DNA of 64,000 nt from Sciurus carolinensis (Eukaryota; Chordata; Mammalia; Rodentia; Sciuridae), in contig NC_062221.1 in assembly GCF_902686445.1 (NCBI RefSeq), forward strand, positions 35,914,575 to 35,978,574, written 5' to 3'. Positions 58,323 through 64,000 of the stretch are shown here, one piece after another. Position 1 is the stretch's first letter. Each line of letters starts with the position of its first letter. A program made the translations under genes and the position numbers. The notes under the pieces are model-generated. The model had not been told where the DNA came from, ran no database searches, and was given only the letters and a program-made list of their open reading frames with translations.

Positions 58323-59874
58323 AACTACTGTACCTTACATACCATAAATATATAAAATGTGCTTGAAACTATAAAAAATAAAGAATGCTACTATAATTAG
58401 GTTAGTTATGAATACTGCTCCATTCCAATTCTAAAACAAATTTGTAAAGAAGAGAGTAAAAACATTATTTTTTAAAGAAAGATATCCTTTGAATATGTTA
58501 AAGAAAATTGTGATTTTTTTTAGTATCAATTTTTCTTTGGATATAGCCAACATACATTAGACTCTATCTCTTAAATTACATGAACTATACCTGGTTTACT
58601 AGTTTTTGTACAATATTAATAAATATCTCTACATAGATATTTAAATAAGAATATATATTGCAAATCTTATTTTAAATGTTCACTTTGTTTATTTAAACTC
58701 TTAAAATGACTTTAAAACACAAAGACTGAAATACATCCTTTTTCCTATCAGTCACTTTATAGTAGCACTAAATAATTTCTATTATGTTCAACCATATATG
58801 TTTGGATTAACTTCAAAATAATTTTGTGTCTTTATCTTCTGTTTTCATTTCTGGAAAACATCATTGTGGGTCTTGTATCAGAACTAATAGGTAAAAATAT
58901 TCCACCAAAAATTATAAAGACAGAAAAATTCAACTTTGTAAGATTGTATTCTCTCATGAGAAATTTAGCAGGTTGTAGAGATCACTGTGATTTCCAATGT
59001 GTGGGAAGTAAGAACATCTCCAGGTTATTCTATGCATGAGTGTACACTGACAAATTACTTTTTCGTATAAAATTTTAATGAAATAGAATATTACACTTTT
59101 AAAGTGAAGTGTTTGTGTTTAAACTATCCCCATTTTGAGAATTTTTTCCTAATGATATCTGATCCATATCAGAGGCTGGGAATTCCCTGTAATACTTCAT
59201 TAGTCTTGTCAACTAGATTTATTCATAAATGAGAATAAATGAGCACATCAGCATAAGTTATTGTGGTAATTTGTGAAACTGTTAATGAGATATTTTCAGA
59301 GCTCATAAAAGGGAAGATCTATGTCATTAAATTACTGCATAGTCACTTTATTTTGATACAGTAAGTGAGCTGATATTTTATCAAAACAACACATTTTTTT
59401 TTTAGCTGGAGAGAAACATGGGGATATTGAACTGGAAAACATATCCACCTTCATGGAGGAGTGGCATTTGTGGTTTACTAGATACTGACATTGGCTTTAT
59501 AGGGCTTTTGAAGAAGTTGGTTCCTTAATTAATTAATTTCTCTATGCTCTGCACAGAGAAAGAGAATGTCACAGTATAGAAGACTTGTTGAAAGGAATGC
59601 CTTTTGTTGTGGCATAATAGCTTTAGACTATACCTGTACAAAAGTTGTATGTCATTTAATTTTCTTGTTATACAAACAATGGACATTATTAATTTGCTCA
59701 TTTTTGAAAGCTATTGAACCACAAAGGATTCCAGGGTCAAGATAGTAAAATTCAGGTCTTTTGTTTAGCTATGTTTCTATTTGTGGTACAGTTTTATTCC
59801 ATGGAGGACTTAGGCCATCAGGTGGACCCTTTATGGGACACTTCATTACCAAAATCATGGCAACAGTAAATGGA
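58323..59874. other. unique AT-rich sequence
   Basis: Nothing recognised. The 71-codon open stretch at 58824-59039 lacks coding support. Confidence 0.5.
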
Positions 59875-60045
59875 AAAGAGCATGAAACCTAGTATTCAGA
59901 TCCAGGCTTATTCCACTTTTGCTATGTGACCTGTTGGAAATTACCACGCTTCATTCCATCTAAAAATATTGTGGTGCACTCATAGTGTTGTTTCAAGATT
60001 AAAGGAAACAATATTTGTAATGTGTGGATTATAGTTGCTGATAGT
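59875..60045 (+). mobile_element. MIR SINE, sense
   Basis: 'agagcatgaaacctagtattcagatccaggcttattccacttttgctatgtgacctgttggaaattacc', then 'ggtgcactcatagtgttgtttcaagattaaaggaaac', in MIR order. Confidence 0.75.
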
Positions 60046-62373
60046 TACCCTATACAAATTTTTTACATATATATATTTGTTGATTTAAAATTATTGTTAT
60101 AAACCCATTGCAACCTGGCATAAATAATGTATTATTATAGGAAAAGTAATTATGTTTTCCAGGAAAAATATTTAGTGAAAGAAAGAGCTAAATTTTTGCA
60201 AGTTCCCTTACTGTTTGACTTAATAAAATGAAGCTGAATTTTGTTACTTTTCTGCTGCATGATACTGTGTTGTGGTAAGTTCATTTTGTAGTAGAATATG
60301 AATAAAATCTGATCTCACACAGATATGCAGTTGGAAAAGTGAAGAATATTTTCAAAAGCTTTGTGGTGAAAAATCAAACAAATAAAACAAGACCTGAAGT
60401 ATGAAGACCTATGAAGTATAGAGAGATGATTTTTTTTGAAGGACTGAACAATTATTGACTAGTATGTAAGTCATATTTTAAAATCAAACTGTATGTATGC
60501 TTTAGGAACATAAATCCAAAAAGAGGAATTATATATTTAAACTATGTAATTTTTGGAAGTTATACCTAAGCAGCATATCTTTTATATGGTCCTAAGAGAG
60601 AAATAATATATTATCCATTCTACATAACTTCTGATTCACAATTATGCTTATCTGGAAAGGAAAGTTCATTTATATAATCATATCAAGTTCATTATACTGG
60701 AACCATCTTTAAAATTAGAATTAATTATTTACATAATAGTTTTTATTTTACAATAAAATTTGGATACTTAATCCTGTCATTAAATATTCACAGAGACCTA
60801 TGTAATCTGAGCTCTTATCCTCATTTAATTGTCCTTTCTACGTGACAATCTGATCACTGAATTGAGGATAGAGAATAAAGCATTAACCTAGAATTTCTGA
60901 TTGGTTTGTAATCTCAAACAAATATATCATAGCTGTCTTCCTTTTACATTAAAATATATGATTTTTCATACTGTTACTGAATACAATTGAAATGTTAAAA
61001 CCCTCCCCAGTCTGGTGTCATCAAATGACATTGTAAAACTATAGTAAAAATGCTTGCAGCTCAGCCTCTGCCAGCAGAGGTTGCTCTTAGGTTAGCAATT
61101 ATCTCCAGATTGCATTATAGCAAGAATATTAAGCAATGGAATGGAAGCTACATTAAGATACAATTATGCAGAAGTTAGATTTAAATTGAATAATAACTAC
61201 TTCAGTGACTCTCAGTGTGTTAATCTCCACATCATCAGAAATTATTCTCTTTACAAAGATATCTCTGTAGCAGAGCAGAAAGTGACATTTTTGAAAACAG
61301 TTAAGGTTTACCAGGAGTGGAGAACTGATAATTTATAAAATCAGAAAGAAATTTTGAGGTTTAACAGAAAAGATTTATAAAATTATATACTTATTATTAT
61401 CATAGAACACCTTTGATTTGCTTTAAAAAGTACAAATCAGTGCACATCTGTTTGAACAAATGCAAAATCACAGGTATTACATATGTGAGAAAAATACTTT
61501 GTAATAGGTATTTTTTAAATCTCAAAGTAAGTAGAACATATAAACTTATGCACAGACACAAAATAAAATATTTTTAAATAAGTTCGTGGATATGCCAAGT
61601 TCATTTTATAAAGAACATTTGTAGGATTTGTATTCTCTCTTAATAATTCAGACATATAAAATTAATTAAACTAAATACTTTATTAGAACGGAACTTGAAA
61701 AACCAGTTTTATTTTAGAAGTTTTAAATGTCAGCAAACATGAGATGGAACTTTTGTCCTCTGATAGTCTGTGTTAAAAAGGAAAGTTAAAACTTTCTCAG
61801 TAACAAGAGTATCTATAACAATGGTCTATATTGGGAGCCAGCAAATTTTTTATAAAAGGCTAGATAGTAAGTATTTTAACTTATGCAGATCATATGGTTC
61901 CTGTCATAACTACTTAACTGTGCCACTGTAGCACAAAAGCAACCCTAGATCTTAGGTAATAAAAAGGTGTGGCTTTATTCCAATAAAACTTTTTATTTTT
62001 GAAATCATCAGGTAAACCAGATTTATCTCACTTGTGGTAGTTTGCCAAACCCTACTCTATATCATAATATTATAGATAAAAATAAAATTGCTAATCAATG
62101 CAGTTTTATTTCAATACCAATAGTTACTGTTTCATAGCTTCTGTGGGGCATATGGTATATATTGTTCCATTTTCTTGTGCTACAATCGGATTAATATTTT
62201 AACATCCGTTTTTATACATGATACTATAGATTAAGCATATTTTAAAAATTATTTTGTATTCCAGTATTACCAAACTTTTATAAATAAAATTTATAAACAA
62301 GTTTAATTTAAAGATGTCACTCTGGGAGGATATCTTATGTGTACCATAATTAAATGTATTAAAAATTACAACT
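60046..62373. other. unique AT-rich sequence
   Basis: No repeat recognised. It includes a GC-richer spot at 61,050-61,090 and a 65-codon open stretch at 61141-61338 without splice support. Confidence 0.5.
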
Positions 62374-62453
62374 TTTGGACTCAGTTTGTAGAGTGCTTTT
62401 GGTCAAGCACAAGGCCCTGGTTTCAATCCCCAGCTCCGTGAAAAAAAAAAAAA
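62374..62453 (+). mobile_element. ID SINE, sense, with A tail
   Basis: 'ggactcagtttgtagagtgcttttggtcaagcacaaggccctggtttcaatccccagc' followed by a run of 13 A. Confidence 0.88.
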
Positions 62454-62569
62454 TAATTACAGATATTGTTTTCTTTTTTCTTTTAGAATTACTGTTATTT
62501 TCCTCAGAGTTATTCAGGATTATTTTTCATTCTTTATTATTTAAAATTAATAATCAAAAATAATAGAGT

Positions 62570-62645
62570 ATGGCTGAGAATGTAGCTTAGTAAAAAATGA
62601 AAACCTAGTATATGTGAGGTCCTGGGTTCAATCTCCAGTACTATA
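62570..62645 (+). mobile_element. ID SINE, sense, diverged
   Basis: 'atggctgagaatgtagcttagtaaaaaatgaaaacctagtatatgtgaggtcctgggttcaatctccagtac'. Confidence 0.85.
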
Positions 62646-64000
62646 AAAATTATGATCATATCTCAAAATTTATTCATAAACATCATAAATATTGTCCCTA
62701 TTAAAAATTTATTTTCATATTACGTAAGCGACAATAGGATTTCAGTGCAAAAATATTCTATAAGAATGTGGATAAATAAGTTATTTTGAACTTCAGAGGA
62801 GTTCTAATTCTATATTGTGATATTTTAAAATGTACTATTGTTAGATTCTTGATGTTCTTATAGGGAGAATTTTTGATTAAGCTATTATCAACATTGTATA
62901 GCCAATTGGAAGACCTGGCAATAGTTGATAATATCAATATTAACTAAAAGTCATAGCTCTAAAAATACCTAAGCAATAGTGACAATAATATTGTAAATAA
63001 TAATTGGAAACAGCCCATGATATTTTCCTTTATTACTGACTGCTTTAAGTGTCTTGCAAATGAGGAAATTAATTCTTAGAAACTTTTGCTCATTGTTTGA
63101 TCAGTAAATGAAAAATGAAAAATTATACAACTTGGTCAAAAACTGAGATGACAGTTGGATCATAATCTGCTGTACAATGGCAGCAATAGCTATCTTTCCC
63201 TGCAGATTGCTTAGACTAGTTCTCAGTTGTAAAATGGATCTCTAACATAAAATGTGCTTTCTTTCAAAAGCACCTGACTTCCAAATCTATACAAAAACCC
63301 TATTTGTTTACTATTAAGATCACAAAAGCAATGTTCTAGGAAAGTAGATACTATGGTGCCAAATAGCTATTATGGTGCCATCTACATTGGTTTTAAGAAA
63401 TAAGTAAAATGGCAATCTCCATGTATTTTTAAATATTGAAATATGTGAAGCAGTAACTGTATTCCAAAAACTGTTTCTTAAATTTAATATATTAAAGGTA
63501 ATATTTTAGGATGAGCAAAATCAAAAGTAAGTAATGTGACCTTCTAAAACATTTGTTGCTAAGTTCTCTGTGAGAAAATACATTATTTTAAATTTCTTGT
63601 AAGGAGTAATTGGTTACTTAAAATCTAATATGTGTGAAAAAGTGCCTACATTTTTCTGCCACAAATAGTAGTTCACAAAAAGTTGAAGTTGAAGTTAATT
63701 TTATATAAGTTCACTGTGGGTCTGAATAGTACAAATATGAAAGAAAAAAATTAAAAATTCAATTTTAACTTCTTAGAAAGTGCCCTTTGATAATCTGAAT
63801 GAATATTTTCTTCAAACTCTATGAAAGGTTTATATAACTATCCTAAAATTCTTTATATGCTTAGTGTGTAAAAATATTTTCTTAGAAGGGATTAATAATT
63901 TAGTACTGACAAGAAAATGAACGTTTTTCCATTAGAAATATAATGATATCATTTATTCTCAGAGCATCTTTGAACTTTCATTTCTTTAGTGGAGAAAACA
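62646..64000. other. unique AT-rich sequence to window end
   Basis: Nothing recognised with confidence. 'actgctttaagtgtcttgcaaatgaggaaatt' near 63,040 may be a very old MIR trace. Confidence 0.45.

Overview
The window looks like AT-rich, CpG-poor nuclear DNA from a squirrel-family rodent (Sciuridae: ground squirrel, marmot or relative). The evidence is the repeat content. It has many ID elements (tRNA-Ala-like), many dimeric B1-dID SINEs (a 7SL-like left half joined to an ID-like right half, the arrangement known from squirrels), MaLR-type LTRs of the squirrel/rodent kind and rodent-type L1 3' ends. Older mammal-wide repeats (MIR, L2, MLT1/MLT2 LTRs, L1M) lie beneath them. There is no bacterial-style gene organisation, no intact long reading frame, and no tRNA, rRNA or CRISPR array. 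It is best read as intergenic or intronic 'gene desert' sequence.

Layout. 1-2.3 kb: antisense L1 copies, one inserted inside another. 2.3-16 kb: mostly unique AT-rich sequence with an MLT1-like LTR, a pair of ID elements, a TSD-bounded ID element, a probable ID/L1 chimeric retrocopy (7.8-8.3 kb), an L2 fragment and a 302-bp solitary LTR (13.46-13.76 kb). 16-26 kb: SINEs, an L1M fragment, a short L1 3' end with target-site duplications, and an MLT2-like LTR. 26-40 kb: the least repetitive part. It holds a candidate terminal protein-coding exon on the minus strand (34,104-34,312), the only stretch that looks truly coding. 40.4-44.5 kb: a processed HSP90AB1 pseudogene, itself broken by two later insertions and flanked by L1M copies. 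49.0-58.0 kb: a near full-length ancient L1M in antisense, carrying an ID element, a 571-bp solitary ERV LTR, a SINE with a doubled ID unit and a MaLR LTR. 58-64 kb: mostly unique sequence with a MIR and two ID elements.

No working gene system was found. What the window offers is a record of nested insertions that can be put in relative order, plus one unidentified candidate exon. Family names for repeats come from recognising consensus-like sequence by eye, not from a repeat search, so subfamily names are tentative and edges are approximate unless a target-site duplication (TSD) is cited.
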